A stretch of 64,000 nt of DNA from Sutcliffiella horikoshii (lineage in GTDB: Bacteria > Bacillota > Bacilli > Bacillales > Bacillaceae_I): positions 1,240,001-1,304,000 of the forward strand of contig NZ_CP020880.1 of assembly GCF_002157855.1 (NCBI RefSeq), in the 5' to 3' direction. Numbering within the stretch: the first letter of the stretch is position 1; every line of letters begins with the position of its first letter. Made by a program: the position numbers and the translations under genes. A model generated the notes under the pieces. That model was not told where the DNA came from. It did no database searches and saw only the letters and a program-made list of their open reading frames with translations. Positions 1-7,658 of this stretch are shown one piece after another.

Positions 1-8
1 TTGGGAAA

Positions 9-415
9 AGAGAGGTCCTCATCGCCCGTATGAAGACATGATTGACGAGAAATCAGGAGGAGAGAAGTCCTCATCGGCGTTATGAAGACATCAGTGACGG
101 GAAATCAGGAGGAGAGAAGTCCTCATCGGCGTTATGAAGACATCAGTGACGGGAAATCAGGAGGAGAGAAGTCCTCATCGGCGTTATGAAGACATCAGTG
201 ACGGGAAATCAGGAGGAGAGAAGTCCTCATCGGCGTTATGAAGACATCAGTGACGGGAAATCAGGAGGAGAGAAGTTCTCATCGGCGTTATGAAGACATC
301 AGTGACGGGAAATCAGGAGGAGAGAAGTTCTCATCGGCGTTATGAAGACATCAGTGACGGGAAATCAGGAGGAGAGAAGTCCTCATCGCCAATATGAAGC
401 TCTTGGTGACAAGGG
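9..415. repeat. 52-bp hairpin tandem array (about 8 units)
   Basis: Units begin (at AGAGAAGT or its variant) at 9, 61, 113, 165, 217, 269, 321 and 373, an exact 52-bp period. The first and last units are degenerate, the inner ones almost identical; units at 269 and 321 have TTCTC in place of CCTC. Each unit holds an inverted repeat, GTCCTCAT and ATGAAGAC, around a 7-base loop with one C/A mismatch. As 52 is not a multiple of three, the array is unlikely to be coding. A diverged two-unit copy of the same family lies near 41.5 kb. The array may extend beyond the left end of the window. Function unknown. Confidence 0.9.
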
Positions 416-585
416 GTTTTATTGAAATAGTCAAATATGGACGCAAAAGGAAGATCCGGCCAAGGTCAATATTTCAAAACTATGCGAAAACCGAGAAAAC
501 GTCCCAAGAGATTATGATTTTGGGACCGATTTTTTGCTCGCGCTAGTGATTTTGTTCTTTAATTTAACTAATTGTAAAATTTTTA
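416..585. other. intergenic stretch, nothing recognised
   Basis: Between the 52-bp array and the promoter of the LacI-family gene I see no convincing coding region, hairpin terminator or RNA gene. A short inverted segment around TGGGACC / GGTCAAT near 460-530 is too weak to call. Confidence 0.4.
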
Positions 586-614
586 TTGAAAACACTTACA
601 TTTCCTTTTATACT
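586..614 (+). promoter_or_regulatory. sigma-A promoter of the LacI-family gene
   Basis: TTGAAA (586-591), a 17-base spacer and TATACT (609-614) make a good vegetative promoter. The predicted start point is near 621, directly before the cre-like palindrome. Confidence 0.65.
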
Positions 615-621
615 AGTAGTT

Positions 622-636
622 ATGAAAACGATTTCA
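622..636. promoter_or_regulatory. cre-type operator (CcpA / LacI-family)
   Basis: ATGAAAACGATTTCA matches every position of the B. subtilis cre consensus WTGNAARCGNWWWCA. It lies at the predicted transcription start, a position that gives repression. It may bind CcpA (catabolite repression) or the LacI-family product itself (autoregulation), since both families bind such palindromes. Confidence 0.6.
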
Positions 637-679
637 ACCATTCTACTAACCTATTATTTCAGCTAAGGTGGCGAGACTC

Positions 680-1690
680 GTGGCAACAATAGAAGATGTA
701 GCAAAACTGGCAGGGTTATCAAGGACCACTGTTTCCCGTGTCATAAATAACCACCCGTATGTATCGGAAAAGAAGCGTGTACTTGTATCAAATGCAATGA
801 GTGAACTTGGTTATGTTCCAAATTCATCCGCAAGAAGTTTGAGGAGCCAGAAGACAGAGATGGTTGCATTGCTCATACCTCGTGTGATGAATCCGTTTTT
901 CAGTGAACTGATCGAACGGATGGAAATGGCTGCGGCCGAAAACGGCTACCAGCTCATCATCTGTCAGACAAAGTATTCAAAGAAAAAGGAACTTGATTAT
1001 TTGAACTTGTTAAAAACGAAGCAAGTGGACGGGATTATCCTTTCCTCCATACAAAATGACTGGAATGTAATAGAACCGTTTTTAGAATATGGACCGATCG
1101 TTTTGTGCAATGAGTTTGAAGAAGATGCGGATGTACCGTCTGTGAGGCTTGATCAGACATATGGCGGCTACATATCGACTAAGCATTTATTGGAACTTGG
1201 TCATCGCAAAATTGCCTATTGTACTGGCGGCTATAAAAGCAATGTTGCCAAAAGCAGGGAGGCAGGCTTTAAAAAAGCACTTGCGGAATTCAATGTGGAA
1301 TTTTATGAAGAGTTCTCTTTTCGTGATGCCTTTACCATCGAGGATGGGAGAAGGGTATTTCAAGAAATTCTAGAGTTGAAGGAAAAACCAAGTGCCATTT
1401 TCACAGGTGGGGATGAAGTGGCAGCCGGTATCATTTCAGAGGCAAAGCGTTCAGGCTGGAAGATTCCTGAGGATCTTGCAGTAGTGGGCTTTGACAATCA
1501 GGCTATTACGGAGCTAGTGGAACCGACCATCACAACCGTGTATCAGCCGATTGATGAAATGGCACGTAAAGCCTTCCAGGTCATGATGGAAAAGGTGAGT
1601 TCCAAACGCTATCGTCACAAAGAAATATATGAATACGATCTCGAGCTTATCGTTCGGGAATCAACGGTCAAACAAGGGGTTTACGTATAG
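680..1690 (+). CDS. LacI/GalR-family transcriptional regulator
   Basis: 336 residues, the usual family size. The N-terminal helix-turn-helix starts with IEDVAKLAGLSRTTVSRVIN, followed by the hinge-helix region around residues 45-58 and a periplasmic-binding-protein-like effector domain (NPFFSEL, VDGIILSS, AVVGFDN motifs). I chose GTG at 680 because AAGGTG stands nine bases before it and the protein then begins MATIEDVAKLAG, as family members do; an in-frame GTG at 668 sits on the ribosome site. The gene stands alone with its own promoter, cre-like operator and terminator, so its targets cannot be read from context; the genes to its left are outside the window. The effector is probably a sugar or related metabolite (inference). 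Confidence 0.9.
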   Translation: MATIEDVAKLAGLSRTTVSRVINNHPYVSEKKRVLVSNAMSELGYVPNSSARSLRSQKTEMVALLIPRVMNPFFSELIERMEMAAAENGYQLIICQTKYSKKKELDYLNLLKTKQVDGIILSSIQNDWNVIEPFLEYGPIVLCNEFEEDADVPSVRLDQTYGGYISTKHLLELGHRKIAYCTGGYKSNVAKSREAGFKKALAEFNVEFYEEFSFRDAFTIEDGRRVFQEILELKEKPSAIFTGGDEVAAGIISEAKRSGWKIPEDLAVVGFDNQAITELVEPTITTVYQPIDEMARKAFQVMMEKVSSKRYRHKEIYEYDLELIVRESTVKQGVYV

Positions 1691-1696
1691 AATACA

Positions 1697-1731
1697 GAAA
1701 AGAGCACTTATGGGGATGAGTGCTCTTTTTG
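1697..1731 (+). terminator. terminator after LacI-family gene
   Basis: AAAAGAGCACTTA pairs with TGAGTGCTCTTTT and is followed by a T-run. Confidence 0.85.
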
Positions 1732-1800
1732 TTGTTTTATACTACATTGAATTATGTTTTTCGTATCAAATTTGTATTTTGCTTACCATATATTCGCTAA

Positions 1801-2088
1801 ATAGAGGTTAGGGGTCATCAGATTTGTGATTTGGTACCCCCTATACTTAAGTAATAGAGGTTAGGGGTCATCAGATTTGTGGTTTGGTACCCCCTATACT
1901 TAAGTAATAGAGGTTAGGGGTCAACAGAGATGCGCTTTGCTTACCCTAATACGAGCCAAATAGAGATTAGGGGTCAACAGAGATGCGCTTTGGTAACCCC
2001 AACACGAGCCAAATAGAGTTTAGGGGTCAACAGAGATGCGCTTTGGTAACCCCAACACGAGCCAAATGGAGGTTAGGGGTCAACAGAG
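1801..2088. repeat. 53-bp hairpin tandem array, left part
   Basis: Six units start (ATAGAG/ATGGAG) at 1801, 1854, 1907, 1960, 2013 and 2066, an exact 53-bp period. Units 1-2 carry the inverted pair TAGGGGT / ACCCCCTA; later units carry TTAGGGGTC and GGTAACCCC, a weaker version. The middle part changes between units (CATCAGATTTGTG versus CAACAGAGATGCG), so two sub-types are present. The array is cut by the IS256-family element after TCAACAGAG and resumes at 3586. Confidence 0.9.
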
Positions 2089-2199
2089 AAGTCAAGTCCA
2101 TATTAATGTGTAAAAATAGTTACAATGAGATCTAATGCTAAATGTGTTATGGGGTTATGTTTTCAGGTCTTGTTCTTCTTAAAGGTTTAGGGTGTATTC

Positions 2200-2219
2200 T
2201 TTACCCCCTAGGGGGTAAA
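2200..2219. promoter_or_regulatory. perfect GC-core palindrome inside the IS tail
   Basis: TTTACCCCCTAGGGGGTAAA is a perfect 20-base palindrome. It has no T-run in the transposase direction. The layout (A/T flanks around a C5-TA-G5 core) resembles operators of CsoR/CstR-type metal or persulfide repressors, but no such gene is here. It may simply be an end-of-element hairpin. Confidence 0.4.
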
Positions 2220-2323
2220 ATTTTCCCTTTTTATGGCCCAGTCACTGTAAGCGCTTTTTTATTAACAAACATTAATGTGACAGTTCACATAATTCCGTTT
2301 AGGGAATTAAAAAACTATTTTAC

Positions 2324-3490
2324 TTAGATATGGTGTATATACTTTGACTTACTCCATTCTTCCTCCATTTTCATCAGTACAGATCCAATTATACGTATTG
2401 CAGATTGATCGTTCGGGAAAATTTGAATTACCCTTTCTCTTCTCCTTATTTCCCTATTTACTCTTTCTAGCATATTGGTTGTACGTAAGTGTTTGTGAAG
2501 CTCAGCTTTTTGAGAATGAAACTGCATTGCATCTTCAAAGCCAGCATCCAACGTTTCAATTACCTTAGTAAACCCTTTTACTTCGTAATACTTCTCAATA
2601 AAGTCGCGCTTCAGTTCTCGGCTCAATTTAATGTTGGATGTTCTAAAGATTTCCTTGAGTTCTGTTTTTGCTTCTGAAGAGTTTTTCTTAGGAAAGGAGT
2701 CCATTATATTCCTAAGAAAATGAACACAACACCTTTGCCAAGAGGTTCCTAAAAAGGATTCTTTTATAGCAGCCACTAACCCTGCATGTGCATCAGAAAT
2801 CACCATCTTAGGTGATTGTATCCCTCTTGATTTTAGGTGATCAAAGAAATTAGACCAACTTTCTTCTGATTCCCCATGGGTAACCCTTAACCCAATAATC
2901 TCTCTATGTCCTTCTTCGTTTACACCGCAAGCTATAAGTACTCCTTTTGAAACAACCCTATCGTTCTCACGAACTTTAATATACATGGCATCAACATATA
3001 TGTATGGATAATAAAGGGTGTTTAGTGGGCGGTTTCTCCACTCATTAACTATTGGATCCAATGATTTAGTGAGGTTAGATACTAGTGATTTAGATACACC
3101 TTTTCCACACAGTTCTTCTACAATCTTGGTAACTTTACGAGTTGAGACTCCATTTACAACCATCTCAATCATAGAAAGAATTAGAGCTTGTTCGCATCGC
3201 TCATACTTTTGGAATACAGAAGTTGAAAATTCACCATCACGAGTTCGGGGAACCTTTAATGTGAGTGAGCCAGTGCCGGTAATTAATTCTCGTTCATAGT
3301 AGCCATTCCGATATCCTCTGCGGTCATCCGTTCTCTCGTGAGAGAGAGCATTAATATATTCGTCCCTTTCTTTCTCCATAAGCGAATTCAATACAAGGGC
3401 TAAAGATGCTTTTACCGGGGATCCTAAAGAGCTTTTTTCTACCTCGGCTTTAAGTTGTTCCAAATTTATAGTAATATTAATGTTGGTCAT
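2324..3490 (-). CDS. IS256-family (mutator-type) transposase
   Basis: 388 residues, the normal length for IS256-type transposases. It shows the mutator-transposase pattern: a basic N-terminal half, YVDAMYIKVRE around the first catalytic Asp, VISDAHAGLVAAI around the second, the CxxHFLRN block (CCVHFLRNIMDSFPKK), and an ERVNREIRRRERVIQIFPN C-terminal block holding the catalytic Glu. The start at 3490 (MTNINITINLEQL) was preferred because GGAGGC stands eight bases before it; the longer frame reaches 3571. The reading frame is intact, so the element may be active. It lies within a tandem repeat array and disrupts no gene. Confidence 0.92.
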   Translation of the reverse strand: MTNINITINLEQLKAEVEKSSLGSPVKASLALVLNSLMEKERDEYINALSHERTDDRRGYRNGYYERELITGTGSLTLKVPRTRDGEFSTSVFQKYERCEQALILSMIEMVVNGVSTRKVTKIVEELCGKGVSKSLVSNLTKSLDPIVNEWRNRPLNTLYYPYIYVDAMYIKVRENDRVVSKGVLIACGVNEEGHREIIGLRVTHGESEESWSNFFDHLKSRGIQSPKMVISDAHAGLVAAIKESFLGTSWQRCCVHFLRNIMDSFPKKNSSEAKTELKEIFRTSNIKLSRELKRDFIEKYYEVKGFTKVIETLDAGFEDAMQFHSQKAELHKHLRTTNMLERVNREIRRRERVIQIFPNDQSAIRIIGSVLMKMEEEWSKSKYIHHI

Positions 3491-3585
3491 TATCATTGCC
3501 TCCGTGTGTGATTGTTTTTCGTCGAACACATTGTAACACGGACATTGATAATGGCCTTTCTTTTTACACAATTATATAGACTTAA

Positions 3586-3760
3586 TCAACAGAGATGCGC
3601 TTTGGTAACCCCAATACGAGCCAAATAGAGGTTAGGGGTCAACAGAGATGCGCTTTGATAACCCCAACACGAGCCTAATGGAGATTAGGGTAATCAGGAA
3701 AGTGCTTTGGTTACCCAAACAGACGATTAATGGAGGTTAGGGCAAGCCAGAAGTCCACAT
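3586..3760. repeat. 53-bp hairpin tandem array, right part
   Basis: Continuation of the interrupted array: the rest of the split unit, then units starting at 3625, 3678 and 3730 (spacings 53 and 52). The last units are increasingly diverged and the array fades out before the yhfH terminator. Confidence 0.85.
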
Positions 3761-3776
3761 TGTTTACTTGGTCAAC

Positions 3777-3819
3777 AAAAAAACCAGGGAACCCGCTATG
3801 AATCTAGCAAATTCCCTGG
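3777..3819 (-). terminator. terminator of yhfH
   Basis: Read on the minus strand, CCAGGGAA ... TTCCCTGG is followed by seven T. Confidence 0.85.
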
Positions 3820-3832
3820 CTTGTATTCTATA

Positions 3833-3967
3833 TTATTTTAATTGACTGGACATACACTCATCACAATGGTTGCCGTAGCACTCGTGTTGCTCATCCATTG
3901 TTTTTTTGCACTCAACGCATTTTTTAGGTGGTAAGGTTTTGAAAAATTCTGTACTTTTAATCAACAT
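3833..3967 (-). CDS. yhfH: YhfH family small zinc-ribbon-like protein
   Basis: 44 residues starting MLIKSTEFFKTLPPKKCVEC, with two CxxC pairs (Cys17/Cys20 and Cys35/Cys38) suited to bind one zinc ion; function unknown. A strong ribosome site GGAGGGTGAT precedes the ATG and a terminator follows. In B. subtilis yhfH also lies beside the yhfI metallo-beta-lactamase gene and lplJ, which supports the assignment. Confidence 0.85.
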   Translation of the reverse strand: MLIKSTEFFKTLPPKKCVECKKTMDEQHECYGNHCDECMSSQLK

Positions 3968-4120
3968 GTTATCACCCTCCGTTTTCTTATTTGTTGTTAT
4001 TGTATTATAACAGAACTTGTCCTGTCAACAACTGTTTTAAAACAACTCCTTGAAATAGGAAAATGGGCAGGGATATGGTAGACTTGATTTTGGATACCAA
4101 TAGAAGGGTGATGTCTAGCC

Positions 4121-4864
4121 ATGAAGCTTACTGTGGTAGGGTTTTGGGGAGGATATCCAGCTGTTAATAGTGCAACATCTGGGTATTTGGTCGAGCATGA
4201 AAATTTTAAATTATTGATTGATTGTGGAAGCGGTGTATTAGCACAGCTTCAGAATTACATAGAGGTAACAGAGCTTGATGCAGTGATTCTGTCACATTAT
4301 CATCACGATCATGTTGCGGACATAGGTCCGTTGCAATTTGCGAGACTTATTTCATTTTATATGGGAAAATCCGTAACGCAGCTTCCTATCTACGGACACC
4401 AGGAGGACATGCAAGGCTTTTCCACACTTGATCATAAAGAATACACAAAGGGGATTGCATATGATCCTTCTAAAACATTAGAGGTTGGGCCATTCAAAAT
4501 AGAATTTCTGAAAACGATTCATCCTGTTCCATGTTATGCCATGAAGGTCTCCACAGATGAAGGTTCGTTTGTGTACACGGCAGATACAAGCTATCAGGAA
4601 TCATTCATCCCTTTTACAAAAGGGACAGACTTACTTATTTGTGAGTGTAACCTTTATGCTCATCAAGACGGCAAGGCTGCAGGGCATATGAACAGCCATG
4701 ATGCGGCTAAAGTTGCTCAAGGTGCAGAAGTGCCTCAACTATTGCTCACACATTTACCACACTTTGGAGAGGTAGAGCAGTTGGTAGAAGAGGCTGCAAC
4801 AATCTACCAAGGAAAAATCGATTTAGCACATAAAGGATTTAGTTGGGAGAGTGGAAAGAAATGA
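4121..4864 (+). CDS. MBL-fold metallo-hydrolase (YhfI-like)
   Basis: 247 residues with the metallo-beta-lactamase metal motif HYHHDHVADIG (about residues 65-75), a second metal Asp in YTADTSY, and later His residues in LLTHLPHF. The arrangement resembles RNase Z/phosphodiesterase-like members rather than antibiotic-hydrolysing ones. It has no signal peptide, so it is probably cytoplasmic. The substrate is unknown. The stop codon overlaps the start of the lipoate ligase (ATGA), implying translational coupling. It occupies the position of B. subtilis yhfI. Confidence 0.88.
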   Translation: MKLTVVGFWGGYPAVNSATSGYLVEHENFKLLIDCGSGVLAQLQNYIEVTELDAVILSHYHHDHVADIGPLQFARLISFYMGKSVTQLPIYGHQEDMQGFSTLDHKEYTKGIAYDPSKTLEVGPFKIEFLKTIHPVPCYAMKVSTDEGSFVYTADTSYQESFIPFTKGTDLLICECNLYAHQDGKAAGHMNSHDAAKVAQGAEVPQLLLTHLPHFGEVEQLVEEAATIYQGKIDLAHKGFSWESGKK

Positions 4865-5850
4865 TGCTTTTTATTGATAATAAAGGAATCACCGATCCAA
4901 GAATCAACTTGGCGATAGAAGAATATGCCCTTAAAAATCTCGATATTGAAGATACCTATTTGCTTTTTTACATCAATGAACCTTCCATCATCATCGGAAA
5001 GAATCAGAACAGTGTAGAAGAAATCAATACAAAATATGTCGAGGACAATGGCATACATGTGGTGCGTAGATTATCTGGTGGTGGAGCGGTCTATCATGAT
5101 CATGGAAACCTGAACTTCAGTTTTATCACAAAAGATGACGGAGAAAGCTTTCATAACTTCAAAAAGTTTACGGCACCTGTTGTGGGAGCATTGAAAAGTC
5201 TTGGAGTAGAGGCGGAAATGAGCGGGCGCAATGATATCCTTGCCGAAGGACGCAAAATTTCCGGGAACGCGCAGTTCTCTACAAGAGGCCGTATGTTCAG
5301 TCACGGTACTTTGTTGTTTGATTCTGAGATTGAGCATGTCGTTTCCGCGTTGAATGTGAAGAAGGATAAAATAGAATCCAAAGGAATTAAATCAATTCGC
5401 AGCCGTGTGGCAAATATTAAAGAATTTCTAAAAGAAGATATTAAGATTGAACAGTTCCGTCAGCTTTTATTGGAGGCAATCTTTAAGTCCAAAGATATTC
5501 CTAAGTACGAGCTAACAGAAGAAGATTGGAAAAACATTCACGAGCTTTCCAAAGAACGTTACCAAAACTGGGATTGGAATTACGGAAAGTCACCGAAGTT
5601 CAACCTTCAGCACTCGCATCGTTTTCCAGTAGGTCAGATTGATGTGCGTTTGGATGTGACAAAAGGAAAAATAGAAAACTGCAAAATTTATGGAGATTTC
5701 TTTGGTGTTGGAGATGTGTCCGAAGTGGAAAACCTTTTGTCAGGTGTGAAGTATGAGAAAGCAAAAATTTCACAGGCCCTAGAGGGAATAGATGTAAAAC
5801 ATTATTTTGGAAATATTACCAGAGATGAATTGATTGATCTAATATATTAA
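4861..5850 (+). CDS. lplJ: lipoate-protein ligase LplJ
   Basis: 329 residues (328 from the second ATG at 4864). The protein attaches free lipoate, through a lipoyl-AMP intermediate, to lipoyl domains such as the E2 and GcvH proteins. Visible motifs: RRLSGGGAVYHDHGNLNFSF, the lipoate/ATP-binding region; SGRNDI and KISGNAQ with the conserved lysine; GTLLFD; and ESKGIKSIRSRVAN, typical of LplJ. The C-terminal accessory domain is present. The frame extends upstream to 4843 but the ATGATG at 4861 fits the family start MLFIDN and overlaps the preceding stop. Position and sequence match B. subtilis lplJ (yhfJ). Confidence 0.95.
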   Translation: MMLFIDNKGITDPRINLAIEEYALKNLDIEDTYLLFYINEPSIIIGKNQNSVEEINTKYVEDNGIHVVRRLSGGGAVYHDHGNLNFSFITKDDGESFHNFKKFTAPVVGALKSLGVEAEMSGRNDILAEGRKISGNAQFSTRGRMFSHGTLLFDSEIEHVVSALNVKKDKIESKGIKSIRSRVANIKEFLKEDIKIEQFRQLLLEAIFKSKDIPKYELTEEDWKNIHELSKERYQNWDWNYGKSPKFNLQHSHRFPVGQIDVRLDVTKGKIENCKIYGDFFGVGDVSEVENLLSGVKYEKAKISQALEGIDVKHYFGNITRDELIDLIY

Positions 5851-5853
5851 TTT

Positions 5854-5889
5854 CAAGAGTATGGGGCAGGGATTCCTTGCTCTTTTTTT
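5854..5889 (+). terminator. probable terminator after lplJ
   Basis: An imperfect hairpin (AAGAG ... GCAGGGATTCCTTGC ... TCTT) with an internal bulge is followed by seven T. Confidence 0.5.
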
Positions 5890-5937
5890 ATATTAAAATA
5901 TTTTATCTGAAAATTTTAATTTTATCGACATAATTTA

Positions 5938-5966
5938 ATGACAGATATCTAGCAATCTACTATAAT
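5938..5966 (+). promoter_or_regulatory. promoter of lcfB
   Basis: ATGACA (5938-5943), 17 bases, TATAAT (5961-5966). The FadR-like operator lies just downstream, where a bound repressor would block transcription. Confidence 0.6.
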
Positions 5967-5983
5967 GGATAATGGGAGATTTA

Positions 5984-6001
5984 TGAATGGTCATTCATTC
6001 A
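5984..6001. promoter_or_regulatory. FadR (YsiA)-like operator
   Basis: TGAATGGTCATTCATTCA keeps both half-sites and the spacing of the B. subtilis FadR box TGAATGAMTANTCATTCA, with differences only in the centre. FadR represses beta-oxidation genes, including lcfB, until long-chain acyl-CoA releases it. Its place between promoter and start codon supports repression of this gene. Confidence 0.65.
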
Positions 6002-6027
6002 ATTTACTCGAAGGGGAGATGAAACAC

Positions 6028-7578
6028 TTGAATATTTCATCACAATTGGCACTAACAGCAAAAACAAATCCAATGAAAGAAGCGTATATTTTTGAAGGGG
6101 ATTCAAAAACATACGCAGAATTGAACGCTGCAATTAACGCATTTGCTACAGGGCTTGAAAACATGGGAATCTCACAGGGAGATCATGTTGGGCTTGTTGT
6201 AGGAAACTCGCCATACTTTGTCCTTGGACTTTATGGTGCGGCACGTATCGGGGCCACTGTTATTCCTATCAACCCAATCTATACTCCAGACGAACTTTCT
6301 TACATCCTTAGAGATGGCGATGTGAAAGCCATCATCACCTTAGACCTTCTTGTTCCACTTTTCGAAAAGCTTCATGGTCACCTGCCTTTAACGGAGCATT
6401 ACATTATTTGTGAAACACCTGACGGAAAAGAAAAAGCGAAAGATTTTCCAGTTGAACAACTTTCTGTTTATCCTAAATTGAAATCGTTTACATCCGTAAT
6501 GGCTTCTGGAAGCTTTACATATGAAGGTCCGGAACTGAAGGATGACGATGTGGCTGTAATCCTTTATACATCTGGGACTACAGGCAAGCCGAAAGGGGCA
6601 ATGCTGACACATAAGAACTTGTATCGCAATGCCAAGGATTCTGCGGACTTTTTGAAGATGAACGAAACGGACAAGGTTGTGGCAACTCTGCCTATGTTCC
6701 ATGTATTCTGTTTAACAGTAGCATTGAATGCACCATTGATGAACGGTGCGACAGTCATCATTGTTCCAAGGTTCAGTCCGCAGGTGATTTTTGATGTGGT
6801 AAAAGAATATGAGGCAACTGTGTTTGCAGGTGTTCCGACCATGTACAATTTCCTTTTGCAATCACCGGGGGATGTAGAAGATTTGAAATCGTTAAGACTT
6901 TGCATTTCTGGTGGAGCTTCGATGCCTGTGGCTCTATTGAAGAATTTCGAAAAGAAATACAATGTCATTATCTCCGAAGGCTACGGGTTATCAGAGGCAT
7001 CTCCAGTTACATGTTTCAATCCGTTAGATAAGCCTAGAAAAGCTGGTTCTATCGGGACGACGATTGTAAATGTGGAAAATAAAGTCGTGAATGAACTTGG
7101 AGAAGAAGTGGCACCAGGAGAAGTTGGGGAGCTTATTGTCAGAGGACCGAATGTCATGTCAGGGTATTATAAAATGCCAGAAGAAACCGCCTCTGCAATA
7201 CGTGATGGATGGCTATATACAGGGGACCTAGCAAAAATGGACGAAGATGGTTACTTCTATATCGTTGACCGCAAAAAAGACATGATCATTGTTGGAGGCT
7301 ACAATGTTTATCCTCGTGAAGTAGAAGAGGTTCTTTACAGTCATGAAAATGTAGTGGAAGTGGCAGTTGTCGGGGTGCCTGACCCTCAGTTCGGTGAAGC
7401 GATAAAATGTTTTGTCGTAACGAATACTCAGATGAATGAATCAGATCTGCTTGGTTATTGTGCAGAACGTCTAGCAAAATATAAGGTTCCAACATCTATT
7501 GAATTTTTAGAAGAGCTTCCTAAGAATACTACAGGGAAAATTCTAAGAAGAGCATTAAAAGAAAAACTAGGTGTATAA
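6028..7578 (+). CDS. lcfB: long-chain fatty-acid-CoA ligase LcfB
   Basis: 516 residues. It activates fatty acids with ATP and CoA for beta-oxidation. Visible: AMP-binding P-loop YTSGTTGKPKGAM, the EGYGLSEASPVT motif, TGDLAKMDEDGYFYIVDRKKD hinge, GGYNVYPREVEE, and the C-terminal catalytic lysine in PKNTTGKILRR. The start is TTG at 6028: AAGGGGAG lies nine bases upstream and the protein then begins LNISSQLALTA, matching the start of B. subtilis LcfB. An in-frame ATG at 6019 is too close to the ribosome site, and the long frame from 5965 would overlap the operator. The enoyl-CoA hydratase follows after 80 bases, probably co-transcribed. Confidence 0.93.
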   Translation: MNISSQLALTAKTNPMKEAYIFEGDSKTYAELNAAINAFATGLENMGISQGDHVGLVVGNSPYFVLGLYGAARIGATVIPINPIYTPDELSYILRDGDVKAIITLDLLVPLFEKLHGHLPLTEHYIICETPDGKEKAKDFPVEQLSVYPKLKSFTSVMASGSFTYEGPELKDDDVAVILYTSGTTGKPKGAMLTHKNLYRNAKDSADFLKMNETDKVVATLPMFHVFCLTVALNAPLMNGATVIIVPRFSPQVIFDVVKEYEATVFAGVPTMYNFLLQSPGDVEDLKSLRLCISGGASMPVALLKNFEKKYNVIISEGYGLSEASPVTCFNPLDKPRKAGSIGTTIVNVENKVVNELGEEVAPGEVGELIVRGPNVMSGYYKMPEETASAIRDGWLYTGDLAKMDEDGYFYIVDRKKDMIIVGGYNVYPREVEEVLYSHENVVEVAVVGVPDPQFGEAIKCFVVTNTQMNESDLLGYCAERLAKYKVPTSIEFLEELPKNTTGKILRRALKEKLGV

Positions 7579-7658
7579 AGGATTTTTGCTCTCTGTAGAG
7601 AATGTATAAAATAGCGAAATTTGTAACCGCTAACAATCTTGGAGGGAGACGGACAGAT

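Larger units (their letters stand above)
2088..3585 (-). mobile_element. IS256-family insertion sequence
   Basis: About 1.5 kb. Imperfect terminal inverted repeats: AAGTCCATATTAATGTGTAA near 2094 and, on the other strand, AAGTCTATATAATTGTGTAA ending near 3583. TCAACAGAG occurs on both sides (2080-2088 and 3586-3594), and removing the element restores one exact 53-bp unit, so this is an 8-9 bp target duplication. It is longer than the roughly 1.3 kb typical of IS256; the extra is the non-coding stretch at 2100-2320. Confidence 0.85.

Noticed and set aside
9-415. CRISPR array
   Set aside because: Spacing is regular, but the whole 52-bp unit repeats, so there are no unique spacers, and no cas genes are nearby.
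2142-2327. 61-residue plus-strand frame inside the IS256 tail
   Set aside because: No ribosome site, and it overlaps the end of the transposase on the other strand; it reads through the palindrome.
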